A DNA stretch of 64,000 nucleotides, from contig CM073590.1 of the NCBI GenBank assembly GCA_037074705.1, positions 241,793,601 through 241,857,600 on the forward strand, read 5' to 3'. Made by a program: the position numbers and the translations under genes. The notes under the pieces are model-generated. The model ran no database searches. It was not told where the DNA came from and saw only the letters and a list, made by a program, of their open reading frames with translations. The DNA comes from Zhengitettix transpicula. Taxonomy: Eukaryota; Arthropoda; Insecta; Orthoptera; Tetrigidae. Below are positions 48,040 through 59,697 of the stretch, in pieces; position 1 is the stretch's first letter; every line of letters begins with the position of its first letter.

Positions 48040-48680
48040 TAAATATATAATGGTTACAAAGGAAGAATCTGGTACAAATAATATTAAATTAAATGATTGT
48101 ACCTTTGAACGAGTACAGGGTTTCACCTACGTATTTAGGCTCAAAACTTAACAGGGAAAATAATAAGGGAAGTGAAATAAAACAACTTTTCATCAATGGT
48201 AACAGAACTTACTACATGTATGGGAAATTATTGAAATCCAAGATGTTAAATAGGGAATTGAAGTTAAAAATTTACAAAACACTTATAAGACCAGTATACG
48301 GTTGTGAAACGTGGACCCTTAATAATAATGATAAGCAAGATACTGAGAAGGATGTACGAATAGAGAACTCGAGCAGCTCATAAATAACGACGACAGTGTT
48401 AGGTTTATCAAGAGCAGAAGGTTGGCCTGGATGGAGACAAGTACTTAGGATGGATGAAAGCAAAACACATAGACGGTTTATGGACTGGAAGCCAACTGGG
48501 AGGAGGAAAAGGGGAGACCCCGGACAAGATGGGTAGACGACATCGAGAAGAATATAACAAACCATGAAAGTAAGAGGATGGCGGAGACTGACACAGGACA
48601 GGGCCGAATTGAAGAAAAATGTTAAAAAAGCCAAAACTCACATTGGGTTATACTGGCAATAAAAGAAGAAGAAGAAGAAA
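48040..48680 (+). pseudogene. LINE reverse-transcriptase C-terminal relic
   Basis: Intact frame 48093-48383 encodes YLGSKLN, EIKQLFINGNRTYY, KLKIYKTLIRPVYGCETWTL. With frameshifts it continues as RRLAWM, MDESKTHRRFMDWKP and GRRKRGRPRTRWVDDIE. This is the C-terminal segment common to RTE-type and related arthropod LINEs. The element ends at about 48660 in a (GAA)n-like tail. It has lost its upstream part and is flanked by direct copies of a ribozyme-like repeat. Confidence 0.75.
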
Positions 48681-48735
48681 TTTATTAAGATATATTGTAA
48701 TTAACACTCTAAAAATTATAATTATTCATATTTGT

Positions 48736-48965
48736 ATGGAAAATTATCATGGATGTAAGACATAAAGTTTTTAATGACTGAATTGTTATTTTTACACCTG
48801 AAGAGGTCTGAATCTGGTGTCGAAACGTTTTTTTTTAAAGAAAAATATTATGTTTAAAATAGGATAATAAATTTTTCTGTCATATTGGCTGTATTGCTTA
48901 TTTATTATAAGATTATATTAAATTGAATTTAAATTTATTCATTGTGAAGAAATACCTTAAAGCTG
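48736..48965 (+). repeat. Ribozyme-like repeat, right copy
   Basis: Direct repeat of 47755-47985. Here the core is CTGAAGA (perfect) with GAAACG after 22 nt, and the ACACC/GGTGT pairing is kept. Confidence 0.7.
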
Positions 48966-49219
48966 GAGGTGGTGTAACGCCAACGATCGAGGCTGCAGCA
49001 ATGGAAAATAAATAAATTATGTCCACTTTAAATGTCAGATCGAAGTTAATTCATCTCTTTATGCAAAAAAAAATAATTACATATGTATGTTTCTTGTCAA
49101 TAGTAAATTAATTGTAAATTGCTGAAGGATTTTATTAAATAAATGCAATGACCCCCGTTGGCAGTCAATACGATTTTTTAGGACGCAAGTATAATTTACC
49201 TCGCTTCACACCTGCTCTT

Positions 49220-49285
<66 letters not shown>

Positions 49286-50025
49286 CTCCATGGCTCCTCT
49301 TCAACGTCGCGAAAAAGGCACGGACAGGAGGAGGGGGAAAAAAAGCAATTAGCTTGGCCCCCTTCGTGTCACAGATCATATCAGGAGCCACACACACACA
49401 CACACACACACACATACATATATTTCACAAAGCCATAATTTAAAAGGCCCCGTCATGCATATTTATTAAAATTTGCCTCGATTAATGTTGCGCGTACGGA
49501 GGGAGCCATTTCGCAATGTTTCGTTGAAATTACTTGAGACGTCGCCTTGAGGGGAATTCTTAATAGGAATGCAGTCCCAATAACTACGTACCATGGGTTT
49601 GGTTTTCGGAGCAGCCGCAGCCTCATGGCCCTGCAGGGAACCGCCTACCGTTGGGCGCGTTTTCCTCATATTATTATTACTACAACTATTTTTTTTTTAA
49701 AAAAAACAACACCTTGAGTCAGTTGTTGAAATCCCTTGAGGTTTATTTTTTTTTTGTCACGCGTTTACTGGTTCTAAATTTAGCAAGGGCGTGTAGACCT
49801 ACTTTGTTTGGCTCGGGAGTCCTCTCAGTTCTTTAATAAAAGGTCTGATGCGTAGAAGTTTGCATCTGACCCAAGGAACAAGCAAAAAATAAAATAATTG
49901 TACAACCACAATAACCACTAAGACAACTGGTTTCGAAGAAAAATAAATCCATCAGGTCTTCTTAACATCGTAATTGACTTTCAGGGAAAAATCTCTACGT
50001 GTTGGAAGTGAGACCCAACCGATTT
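48966..50025. other. Unique sequence with (TA)n and (CA)n tracts
   Basis: (TA)n at about 49226-49281 and (CA)n at about 49390-49413. GC-richer 49480-49660 and A/T runs near 49690. No gene recognised. Confidence 0.5.
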
Positions 50026-50698
50026 TTTTATTTTAGGGCAACAGGATACATGAGGGTAATCCACGATGGGCAACTCCCCTTTCATAGCATAGGAAGGGAT
50101 TTGAAAGGGGGGATGCGGAAGGGTGGAGGAAGGTAGCCAAGGGTTAACTAGGGCCCCCGGGCTATATTTTAAGGATCCTACCTGGCATTCGCATAAAGAA
50201 ATGCAGGGAAAACCCTAGAAAAACCTGCATCAGGTAGGTCGGGCATTGGGTACTTGTCCCACACCCATCCGGTAGCGGGAGAAGAGTTTGCTGTGCGGAC
50301 GCAGCATTCCCTTCTCCGTGCCTCGACCAGTTTAGGAGGCAGCTGGCCGACTATTCCAATGGGAATAGTGGACAACTCTTACCGTATGCCCAAGGTCTGT
50401 GACCCCGGAACATACACCTTTCAGAACAGGCTGAGGTGCCTCGGCTTGTGGGAACCTTAGTTCAAAAACAGGGAGAGGAAAAGGCATACCCAAATGTAGC
50501 GCCTTCGTATCTCTCCTACAAGGTTTTGCCTGCGAGAGAACATCCCTCGCAGGTAACCGGCGAGAGAATCGAAACGCAACCCATTTGTGTGTGTGTGTGT
50601 GTGTGTGTAGACAGGCTATGTATAGGGTAATCCACATACTGGCAACTCCCCTCTTATAGCATAGGAAAGGGATTTGAAAGGGGGGATGCGGAAGGGCG
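50026..50698 (-). mobile_element. RP1 composite with 7-bp target duplication
   Basis: CAACCGA at 50016-50022 recurs at 50699-50705. In the sense direction it is a type B 3' fragment (to about 50607), a (CA)n tract, then a complete type A copy with 5' hairpin modules. Again two RP1 units lie between a single pair of direct repeats. Confidence 0.85.
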
Positions 50699-50740
50699 CA
50701 ACCGAATAAAAGTGCAAAGTTTTTAAGGGATAAGGTCGAA

Positions 50741-50833
50741 GGAAGCCTGCGAGAGAATTCTCTCGCAGGTGAACCTTCCCACAGGGCTCTGGCGGGGGCT
50801 ATCTTTGGGGATGCCTTCACATATCTCTGGTAT
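50741..50833 (+). mobile_element. RP1 5'-end fragment
   Basis: A perfect 5' hairpin (GCCTGCGAGAGAATTC then its complement) and about 60 bp of body, ending at CATATCTCTGGTATC. The 3' part is missing. Confidence 0.8.
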
Positions 50834-51291
50834 CTTCCAAGTCCTCAAATAATCCTTATAGACCCTCAAGCACCCGTCTCTTTTACGTATATCCACTCAT
50901 CGTAGTTTACTATCTGCCTCCTGTCCTCCACCATCCCTGTAACTAGACTACATTTGCACAACGGGGGTTCACACGATGAAATTTCACGTCCTAGGAAAAT
51001 CCCGTCGTGTTTTTTTTCCCTGCCTTAAGTGACCCTGTCGATGGCAAACATCTATTGTCACGTGACCGAGCTGTCAGCCTCAGAACCGTTCATCTTCGGA
51101 ACAAACGAGCTCATAAAAATTCACCACGGTGCGTCTTGCACGCGATATAACAAATTTGAAATCCGGAGAAATACATATGTAAACATCTTTACGTGTTTCG
51201 TAATCATTACAGTACTGCATCTAGTGTATTACTTTTACTATACTGATTCCATTCTTCATAGCACTTTATTACGTTTATAATTATATCCACA
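50834..51291. other. Unique sequence, no gene
   Basis: A plus frame at 51029-51280 (83 codons) ends in a hydrophobic Tyr/Phe-rich stretch but matches nothing known. Confidence 0.4.
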
Positions 51292-52823
51292 CTAGCTGAG
51301 TGCGTGGCGTTGCCCGGGTATTTATTTACCACCCGCGGTTAATGCGAGATTTAAACTCAGCGACTCCTATAACTCCGTAATCGCCACTAATCACTAGCTT
51401 TTATGCATTACTTTTTATGTAAACACTCTTACCGTAAGGGTGCTTACGTCCCTTTTCTTGTAGAGTTAAAATCAGACTCTTAAAAATTCTAGTATAACGC
51501 TGTCAAAATTAGCGACCCCGAAAACGCTTTATTCGACCCTAATATTAGCCGTTTTTGGATGTTTTTAAATTCCACCCCCTCCTAGAGTTGGTAAATGCTT
51601 CTTAACCCCCGCAGTGTTTGTTCCTGGATCGTGTGTATAAAGTTTCGTAGAAATTCGTCTACGAATAAGATTTTATAACGAAATTTTTGTTTTACCCCTT
51701 TCTACCCCGACTCCTAGGGGTTGACCAGTATGGTCAATGTCAGAATTAATCTCAGTGACGTCCATAGCCCCTGATTCAACAGCAGACTGTTTTATGTAAC
51801 GGCCTTACACACTGATCAACCACCACCCTCTGAACTACAACTTAACTGACATAGTGAATGTCAGAATTAAACTCAGTGACATCTATAACCCAGGATTTGA
51901 CACCAATCTCGGTTGCTTCGCGTTGTTTTTTATTTATCGCCTCTCCACCCGCACCCTTAGTGGAGCTGCCTTCTCGAGCTGTAAGGGGTTGAAATTATAC
52001 ACTGAAACATCTGAAGAAGAAACTATTAATATCATCGTCCCCGGAAAATAATTATTCGACGCTAAAAAAACCGGTCGCTTTAGCATCTTTTAAAATTGCT
52101 TCCCCACCCCCATCATTACAAATTACATGACGTTGTGAATGTCAGAAATGAAACCCTCCGACATCTATAACCATGGATTTGACACAAATCTCGGTTGTTG
52201 CGCGTTGTTTTTATTTATCGCCTCTCCACTCCCACCCTTAGTGGTTGCCGTCTTCCCGTGCTGTAAGGGGTTGGAATTATAAACTAAAACATCTGAAAAA
52301 GTATCTATTAATCTCATCGCTCCCGGAAAAGAATTATTTTGCGCTAAAAAACGACCGTTTTAGCATGTTTTAAAATTCGTTCTACCACCCCCACCCCTAG
52401 GGGCTTAACTAAATATTAAATGACGTAGTGAATGTCAGAAATTAGACTCTCCGATCTCTATAACCATGGATTTGACACAAATCTTGATTGTTTCGCGTTG
52501 TTTTTATTTATCGTCTCTTTACCCCTATCCCTTATTGGTGCTTCAAGGGGTTGAAATTATACACTAAATACATCAGGATATAAACTTTTAATCACATAGA
52601 CTCCGAAAAGTAATTAATGGACGCTATTATCGGCCGTTTCAGTATGTTTTCAAATTTCACTCCCGTTCACCCCTTGGGAGTTTCCTAACGCTTCGAAAAC
52701 CCGACAGAAACCTTCACAGGGGTTGCGCACAACAACTCACCAAAGTTTCATCGAAATCGGATGAATAGTTTAGGAATGCATAGTGGCAGACAGAGACACA
52801 TTCTTTTATATATGCAGAGTAGA
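51292..52823 (-). mobile_element. Helitron-like element with internal repeats
   Basis: The minus-strand 3' end is GGGCAACGCCACGCACTCAG then CTAG at 51295-51292. The 5' end near 52823 reads TCTACTCTGCATATATAAAAG. The interior holds three to four copies of a ~285-295-bp unit starting GTGAATGTCAGAA (about 51855, 52136 and 52429), each with GGATTTGACACAAATCTCGG-like and CTCTCCAC-CC words. No Rep/helicase coding is seen. Confidence 0.65.
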
Positions 52824-53639
52824 GACAACTTTTGTTCACCAAAGATAATATTAGAGACTTCGATGCGAACTAGTAATTTTCAGTCTTGAAATGAGGTTGG
52901 TATGAATACTTTTTAAAACTATTCTTTCTGTTTGTATCCATGTGAAAACAGTATCTAAAATTTCGAATATTTTAAATAAAACTTATTTTTCCTCCCCTGA
53001 AATGTTCCACTTTATTTTCTGCCAACCTTACAAGCGATACACGCACCATGAGTCCTCGACTCTACAAATCACGACTCTTACAGAGGTAAATTAGGTGGCC
53101 ATGTTAATCAAGTTAATCCAATCCTTTTGAAAGAGAGACTTGGAAGACGTTAGAGCATAATGGGGGTATAAATAATAATCATAATACGAAGAATAAGGAG
53201 AGCCCGCCTTTGGTAACCGTGTTAACACCGCCCACGCAACACACGCGACTTTGTCACCGCATAAGTCAGGCGGCTGTCTCATTAGGGCCCGACTACACGT
53301 GTCTCTATTGTGGCTCTTCTACGTCGCCTCATATCTCAGGCGGGCCAAGGGACACGCCACGCCTCGTAAAGGCCTGTCCCACACCTGCCTCGGTCAAGTC
53401 TGAGGATCTGCAGGCGAACCACAAGGTCACGTTTACTTACTGGTAGAAGCTCAGCAATAGCTTAATTTATAAATCCATTACTTGTGGTCACCTTCAAAAT
53501 CGAACCACATTTGAGTCTTCCACACACGATCCTTTAGTCAAAACAGTTGTAAGTATCCCAGAGACACTCTGGGGGAGGAACAGTGGAGTGGATCTTTTTC
53601 AACTCTGATTACGTTTGGAGAATGCGATAAGAAAAAGAT
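52824..53639. other. Unique sequence with an unassigned open frame
   Basis: A plus frame at 53210-53446 (78 codons) is GC-rich and ends ANHKVTFTYW. It contains CLYC but has no recognised domain. It lies ~370 bp upstream of the candidate exon, so it could be part of the same gene, but I see no clear splice pair to show this. Confidence 0.4.
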
Positions 53640-53797
53640 CAGCAGAATATAATTAGAAATATATCCAAATACAGACAAAAAAGGTAATATAAATACCACA
53701 TAACGTTTTCCTGGTATCCTTGTCCCTTTCATCAGGAGCAAAGAAGAGCCTAGAGCGACACAACTGCACTCGTCAGTTGCCAAAACTCAAAAGCCTT
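53640..53797 (-). mobile_element. Penelope tail fragment (PT1)
   Basis: Tail block with ACGTTTTCCTGGTATCC, CCTTTCATCAG and GCGACACAACTGCACTCGTC. It ends less than 20 bp before the candidate splice acceptor. Confidence 0.65.
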
Positions 53798-53815
53798 ATT
53801 ATTATTAATTTTTAG

Positions 53816-53927
53816 GCAGACGTAATTTTGTTTCCAATTTGAATATGGAGGATGTTCAAGGAGTGTTGGCCGCGGAAACTTTGAAAAGGTTCCAGTCCGA
53901 CATGGCGACACCAGCACTCAATTTCAG
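53816..53927 (+). CDS. Candidate internal exon, unknown protein
   Basis: A T-rich stretch ending TTTTTAG (acceptor at 53814-53815, or CAG at 53817-53819) precedes a 108-112 bp segment that stays open in one frame and ends TTTCAG|GTAATT (donor at 53928). The frame reads RRNFVSNLNMEDVQGV, LAAETLKRFQSDMATP, ALNFR. The other two frames have stops. Codon use is balanced and the peptide is not low-complexity, unlike other open frames here. I do not recognise the protein. No partner exon was identified in the window, so the gene may span it with long introns. A Penelope fragment lies directly upstream. Confidence 0.45.
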
Positions 53928-54008
53928 GTAATTCAATTATTCCGTCTCCGTGTCTTTACTGTCCATAACGATAATTTGGTGAGTTCGCAATCATCCTTAG
54001 TTTTCTTT

Positions 54009-54195
54009 ACTATTGGAACAGTCGGCAAGCTGCCTCCTAGACTGGTCGAGGCATGGAGAAGGGAATGCTGCGTTGACACAGCCATCGGAAGGGCGTGGGA
54101 CAAGTATCAAGTGCCCCCGACCTACCCTGATTAAGGTTTTTCTAGGTCGTTTTCCCTGCATCACTTTTAGGCGAATCGCCGGGTAGGATCCTTCC
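54009..54195 (+). mobile_element. RP1 mid-body fragment
   Basis: From CTATTGGAACAGTCGG to GGGTAGGATCCTTCC, without 5' hairpin or tail. A ~35-bp internal deletion removes the CAGCAAACTCC segment. Confidence 0.8.
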
Positions 54196-54415
54196 AGAAC
54201 TGAGGAACTGAGGACGCTTCCTTCTAATACGTCAACACGATTTCTCGAAGACTTGTTCCTAATACTTTTCTGGCTAAACAGCACCAGATTTCTGGATATC
54301 GAAGGAAAACGATAAGCATTGCCTTCAATTTGGAACGAATCCAACGCTTCTGGATCATTTTAAATTTTCAGTAGTTTTGTTTTTCAGGCAAACAAGGATG
54401 AGAAGAAGAAGAAGG

Positions 54416-55305
54416 TGGAGACAGGCTATGTATAGGGTAATATACATAGTGCCAACTCCTCTTTTATAGCATAGAAAAGGGACTTAAAGTGGGGGAAAGG
54501 TAGAGGAAGGTAGCCAATGGTCAAGTACGGTTTTTTTTTTAGGTAACAGGCTACATGAGGCTAATCCACAAGGTGGCAACTCCCCTTTAATAGCATAGGA
54601 AGGGATTTGAAAGGGGGGATGTGAAATGGTAGAGGTTAACTTGGGCCCCCGGACTATATTTTAAGGATCCTACCCGGCATTCGCCTAAAGAAATGCAGGA
54701 AAAACCCTAGAAAAACCTGCATCAGGTAGGTCGGGCATTGGGTACTTGTCCCACGCCCTTCCGATAGCGGGAGAGGAGTTTGCTGTGGGGACGCAGCATT
54801 CCCTTCTCCGTGCCTCGACCAGTTTAGGAGGCAGCTGGCCGACTATTCCAATGGGAATAGCGGACAACTCTTACCAAATGCAGAAGGTCTGTGACCCCGA
54901 AACACACACCTTTCAAAACAGGCCTCGGCTTGTGGGAAGCTTAGTTAAAAACGGAGAGGAAAATGCATCCCCAAAGGTAACCCCTTCGTATCTCTCCTAC
55001 AAGGTTCTGCCTGTGAGAGAACATCCCTCGCAGTTATTGCCTGCGAGAGAATAGCCCCCGCAGGTCTCCTGGGGTTAAGTACGGCCCCCGGGCTGAAGTT
55101 TTAAAGATCCTACTCGACAATTCGCCTAAAAGTGACGCAGGGAAAACCCTAGAAAAACCTGCATCAGGCATGTCGGGCATTTGGTACTTGTCCCACGCCC
55201 TTCCGAAGGGCTGGAGAGGGGTTTTACTCTGTGGGAACGCAGCATTCCTTTCTCCGAGCCTCGACCAGTTTAGGAGGCAGATGGCCGACTGTTCCAATAC
55301 AAATA
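54416..55305 (-). mobile_element. RP1 string of three units
   Basis: 54416-54530 is a type B tail fragment. 54531-55065 is a near-complete type A copy with two 5' hairpin modules. 55066-55305 is a mid-body copy without tail. Units abut directly. Confidence 0.85.
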
Positions 55306-55400
55306 AGGCTGGTGTCCCCATGTCCGAGGCGCTCGTCTCCTATTTATGGAGAAAGCAGTGAGTCTATGAATATATATATCAGGCGAAGCTTTTCTGAATT

Positions 55401-55455
55401 ATTATTAAACCTGAAGTGGTCCTAAAAAGAGGACGAAACGTCGTTTATTTAATTG
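55401..55455 (+). ncRNA. Hammerhead-ribozyme-like fold, best in window
   Basis: Helix I: TAAAC (55406-55410) pairs with GTTTA (55443-55447). Core: CTGAAGT (55411-55417; canonical would be CTGANGA, so the last A is T) plus one extra G. Helix II: GTCC (55419-55422) with GGAC (55431-55434). Then GAAA (55435-55438), CG, and TC at 55441-55442, so cleavage would fall after C55442. ACGT at the helix III position is self-complementary, as expected for short-stem hammerheads that act as dimers. The core substitution argues for a decayed or weak ribozyme. Confidence 0.4.
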
Positions 55456-56731
55456 GTTTTTTTTGTTAATAAACATTATTTTCTGTCTCTATGACGTATA
55501 CTTATTCATATTTAAATTTCAAAAATTTTTAATTATTAGTGTATTACCATTTAATTCAAAAGGGTCCTCCGAAGGACGTTTAAAGACATTCATTGTGATG
55601 TAAAGACTATTTTTGGAAAATGGCGGAATCATGATGTTGTCCCATGTAAATTAACGGGTTTGATACCTACAAAAAAAAATTATGGTAATTGTATTTAAAA
55701 ATCTTGCATGTTATATGGAAGTTTAATTTTATTCTTTTGATGTAAAATATATTTTTTTTAATATTTAAAAACGTCGTTGTGAGATGAGGACTAATTAGAT
55801 TAAGATGTAACAGGCACAATTAGGTGACTAAATGAATGCCGCATACCACGTAAATATTTTACGTCTTTATCTAATTAGTCGTTAATGAGTATTTTTCTCT
55901 GTCTGATAATATTAGGGTCGTTGGAATAATGTCTCAGCGAGTTTATTAGCGTCGTAAGGATCTCACGCCCACAGACACAGTCCCGTGTTTATGTTCTTTG
56001 GCACGATTATAAGCAGTTCAATCAACGGATGAATGGTCGCTTATAAGGAAGGCCGGACACCGCGAGTGTCTCTTAGTTTAGTACTCACTTAAGAGGAATA
56101 CCGGTTGACCTGCAAGTACCAGGAGACGAGACGACTTTACCAGCGTTCGTTGCACCGACGAGGCCTCCTTCTTCTTGTTTGTCTCAAACGGGAACAACAC
56201 TTGCTTGCTTGCTGGCTTCCGTAGAAGATGCTAAACGATTTATTTGTCAACCACGAGCCGAGGATCGAACGGAGACAGCGGCAGGAGATTCTTCAGCGGG
56301 CTTAACATTCTCCCACTGCTGTCGTATGTAGAAGAGGGCGATGAAAGAAACAGACACACACACACAGAGAGAGAGAGAGGAGAGAGAGAGAGAAAGAGAG
56401 AGAGAGAGGGGGGGGGAAGAAAAAAAAAAGGTCCATTAATTCACACGAATTAGTAACCTGTCTCTCTGTCACTCCTGAGCAAATCGAGGAAAATAAACCA
56501 GGGTGGAGACACCCACGCTAGCAGGAATGCAAATAATTCGTAGAACATGCATTACGGAAAGGATGCCGGAAAAACTAATAAAAAAAGAGTAGTCGGAGAA
56601 TTTCCGAGAGTGTTAAAAATATTTCAAAGGAATTTTTTTTTACATGAAAGGGTGACACATTTACGGTTACAAAAAAAAGCGTAATGAAGTGTTTAAGATT
56701 TATTACGATGCATTAATTTTAAATTATATAC

Positions 56732-56734
<3 letters not shown>
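55456..56734. other. Unique sequence with (GA)n
   Basis: 55750-56230 is unique, with several TAATTAG-type words, possibly conserved non-coding DNA. (GA)n at about 56367-56408. No gene recognised. Confidence 0.45.
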
Positions 56735-56790
<56 letters not shown>

Positions 56791-56845
56791 AGTAATTTCT
56801 GATAAGTGATTGAAATTAGCCTCAGGTTGAGCTGCCAATTTGTAA

Positions 56846-56899
<54 letters not shown>
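56735..56899. repeat. Two (TA)n tracts around a short LTR-end piece
   Basis: TA tracts at about 56735-56786 and 56849-56885, the second running into (TG)n. Between them, TTTGTAGTAATTTC...GCCAATTTGTAATG resembles LT1 termini, so the two tracts may mark both sides of a collapsed LTR insertion. Confidence 0.7.
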
Positions 56900-56905
<6 letters not shown>

Positions 56906-57539
56906 ATTAAAATTTTCAATGAAGTGTAGAGTCAGTGTAACTAAATGGCCTTTTAGTGTGGTAGCGTTGAAGAAACAAGAGAGAGATCTGGTACCAGACA
57001 GACGGTCCGTGAGTAACCAAAACTTTGATATAAATTTGTAAACGATAATTAAAAAGGTAGAGTCAGATTTCGTTCAGTTTTCCTTTCATTTAATTTTCTT
57101 CTGTTTCACTTATCTTCATATTGTTTTAAGTTAACTTTTATATTTTTAATTGTTAGTTGTCAGTTCCTACACTGCTCTTGTTCTAATTATCAAACCCAGT
57201 AGTGACCCTGAGATAAAGAGATGCGACGTATTTGATTGTAATGATATAACAACTGTATGTTCATAAATGCCACGAATTAATAAATGAAAAATTAAAGTAT
57301 TTGTTGTTAACTGGATTAAATTCGGCGTGCAAAAGTTAATTTAGTTAATTATTTCAATGATTTAAGACCACCTTTTTGATCATTATATATTTGACGTCTT
57401 CAACGTGTGGCTAATTATCATTCAAAGTTTAATTAGTTTTTTTGTGTTAATTGTTTCATTTAATTAAACTATCAAGGTGTTTAATACATTTATGGCTTCA
57501 CCATTGTGGGGCTAATTCAATTAAATCTTTCTGATTATT

Positions 57540-57542
<3 letters not shown>
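56900..57542 (+). mobile_element. LT1 LTR, 3' end intact
   Basis: It matches 40590-41715 without the RP1 insertion. The right end carries two primer-site-like pieces (TCTTCAACGTGTGGCTAATT and CACCATTGTGGGGCTAATTC) and finishes TTATTACA at 57542, followed by ATAT and a TA tract. The 5' boundary is blurred by microsatellites. Confidence 0.65.

Positions 57543-57592
<50 letters not shown>
57543..57592. repeat. (TA)n microsatellite at an LT1 end
   Basis: A TA tract begins directly at the LTR terminus. Confidence 0.9.
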
Positions 57593-57596
<4 letters not shown>

Positions 57597-57725
57597 CGGA
57601 ACAATCCGTGAAAGTAGACGCCATTGCACGTAATATTCAGGCCTCTGACGCCATAAACCACTTTGTGGGATGAACAAATTAATATTTATTTTTTTAAAAA
57701 AACTTCTATACAAACGCACATATAA
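57593..57725. other. Short unique spacer
   Basis: No feature seen between the TA tract and the Helitron-like element. Confidence 0.4.
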
Positions 57726-58509
57726 TCTATCTATCTATATAAAAATGAATTGCTGTTCGTTAGTCTCACTAAAACTCGAGAACGGCTGAACGGATTTATC
57801 TTATCTTAGTCTTGAAATGTTCGTGGAGTTCTAGGGAAGGTTTAAAAGGCGAGAAAAAATCGAATAACTTCCGGGAAAACCCTAAAAACAGCCCTTTTCT
57901 ATTTCCCATACAAACGTTTTCTAAATAAAATACAAATCTACACCAGTCGAGAAATTTTCACCAAATTTCGTACACGTGTTCTTTGCGACCAGGAAACAAA
58001 CACTGTCGGGGTGAGACGCGTCTTCCACCCCCAGAAGCGGGGGTGGAAATATTTAAACATACTAAAACAGCCGATATTTGAGTCGGATAAATATTTTTAG
58101 GGGTCAAAGATATTGATAGTGTTTCTACCAATGTTATCTGAATACAATTTTCATCCCCTACGCCCTGTGAAAAGGACACCCTTCGGGTTTGGGGTGGAGA
58201 TGTTTTACAGTAAAATAACGCGAATACAACCGAGATTGGAGTCAAATCAAAGGTTATGGAAGTCACTGTGTTTAGTTACGACATTCAAATTGGCATTTTA
58301 CACCCTCAGATGCAGGGGTAGCTGGGTGAAAATTTTGGAACATGCAAACACGGCAGATATTTGCGTTGAAGAAATATCTTTCAGAGTTAATTATAATGAT
58401 TAGGGTTCGAGTAGCGTTACATAAAAATTGCGCAAAAGCAGCCGAAATTGGAGTCATATCGGGGGTTATAGGTAAATGACATCTCGGGCAACGCCGGGCA
58501 CCTAGCTAG
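57726..58509 (+). mobile_element. Helitron-like non-autonomous element
   Basis: It starts TCTATCTATCTATATAAAAA, continues AAAACTCGAGAACGGCTGAA, and ends CAACGCCGGGCACCTAGCTAG before T. The interior shares blocks with 34319-35000 and has repeated AACCGAGATTGGAGTCAAAT / GCCGAAATTGGAGTCATAT words. No coding is seen. A (TA)n tract follows. Confidence 0.7.
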
Positions 58510-59500
58510 TATTATATATATATATATATAACGTACTATATATGTAAACTGTAATAAAGCCGCTCCCTGGTTTCGGGAAATGGCCATGAAAACAGCAAAG
58601 GTTGACGTAAAAACTAGAAATTAATGACTACCACAAAAAAAAAGTGAAACATCACATTCAGTTCTAAAAGAGAGCGTTCGAACTTGATCCCAGGAGCCGG
58701 AGGTCCCAACTGTGATGTACGATGTCATTACGTGTTTTCCAGAACTCGTTTTCACGTGACCAGAGCCTTAACTCCAGGCCCTGGTTGATAATAAACCTGA
58801 TGGCAGCGGAGGAAAGGTCGACCTTTAGGAACGCAACTAACAGTGAAAATAGTCTATTTTAATGTGATCGTGAAGAAAAAAAAATCGACTGGATGGATCC
58901 ATCAAATCCACCGTGAAACATAGTTCAAACTCTCTAACCGCAGACGTAACCCTTAAGTGCATGATTTTTTAAACTAATTTAAGTTTCGTGAAAAAAAATA
59001 CGGAAAAAATATGTCTAATGATTTTTGGATAATTATTATTTTCGTGTAACAAGAATAACCAGAGAATGACGGTTAAATTTTCTTTCTGGAGGGAAAAAAA
59101 AAGAAGAAAAAATCTGAAGTTGACCGGCGGGTAGAAAAATCAGCCCTGAAAAGGGGTTGATTCACAGAAATCTCGGACAAGCATGTTTTCAATTTCACAT
59201 TTCCGTAAGTGGATGTGTTTTTCGTATCGGCATCACAATTTAGTTCTCTTAGAAACCAACAGATGCCCCTGGGGGGGGGGGGGTGATACTAAAAGTTATG
59301 TTGCAGTAAAGGGTTAATATGTCATAATAAAAACCTGGCATGTGTCATGTACAAGGGTGTAACTGCCCCAATTTTCCCGGAAAATTGGAAGTATAGCCAC
59401 CAAAGATTATTATTAAATTATATTGATAAGTTTGGAAAATAATATGAAAATATATTAAATTATTTCAGGTTCATAAATAAGGCCAACCAGATTTAATGAG
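58510..59500. other. Unique sequence, no gene
   Basis: AT-rich with an A-run near 59090-59115 and a G12-type run near 59270-59282. No frame or repeat family recognised. Confidence 0.45.
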
Positions 59501-59690
59501 TGACATCAAACGTAAGTCACTAATCTTACAATATTGTGTACATTAGAATGTCCGAAATAGAACCTTGTGGAACGTCGATTTTTATTTAATTCTCGGGCCG
59601 AGTGAAATTGTTGGCCTCAGGAGGAATCTTTCGATGCTATTCGTAATTTCCAGCTTGTTAAACAAGAAAAGAATCAGAAAATGTATACTT
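59501..59690 (-). pseudogene. LINE reverse-transcriptase motif relic
   Basis: The minus strand at 59577-59551 encodes DVPQGSISD, a decayed VPQGSILG motif. Upstream coding is broken by stops and shifts. Further relics of the same motif lie at 60860-60835, 61010-60982 and 61602-61577. Confidence 0.5.
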
Positions 59691-59697
59691 TAATATA

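Noticed and set aside
48093..48383. Intact host gene for the GCETWTL protein
   Set aside because: The motif is typical of LINE reverse-transcriptase C-termini, downstream parts are frameshifted, and the sequence ends in a LINE-like (GAA)n tail.
54685..54867. Recurring ~60-74 codon frames (IPIGIVGQLPPK..., and the antisense MSHALPIAGEEF...) at many sites
   Set aside because: They are the same stretch of RP1 read in different copies and on both strands. Frames are open on both strands because the body is GC-rich, and all copies share the same stops; there is no sign of protein-level selection.
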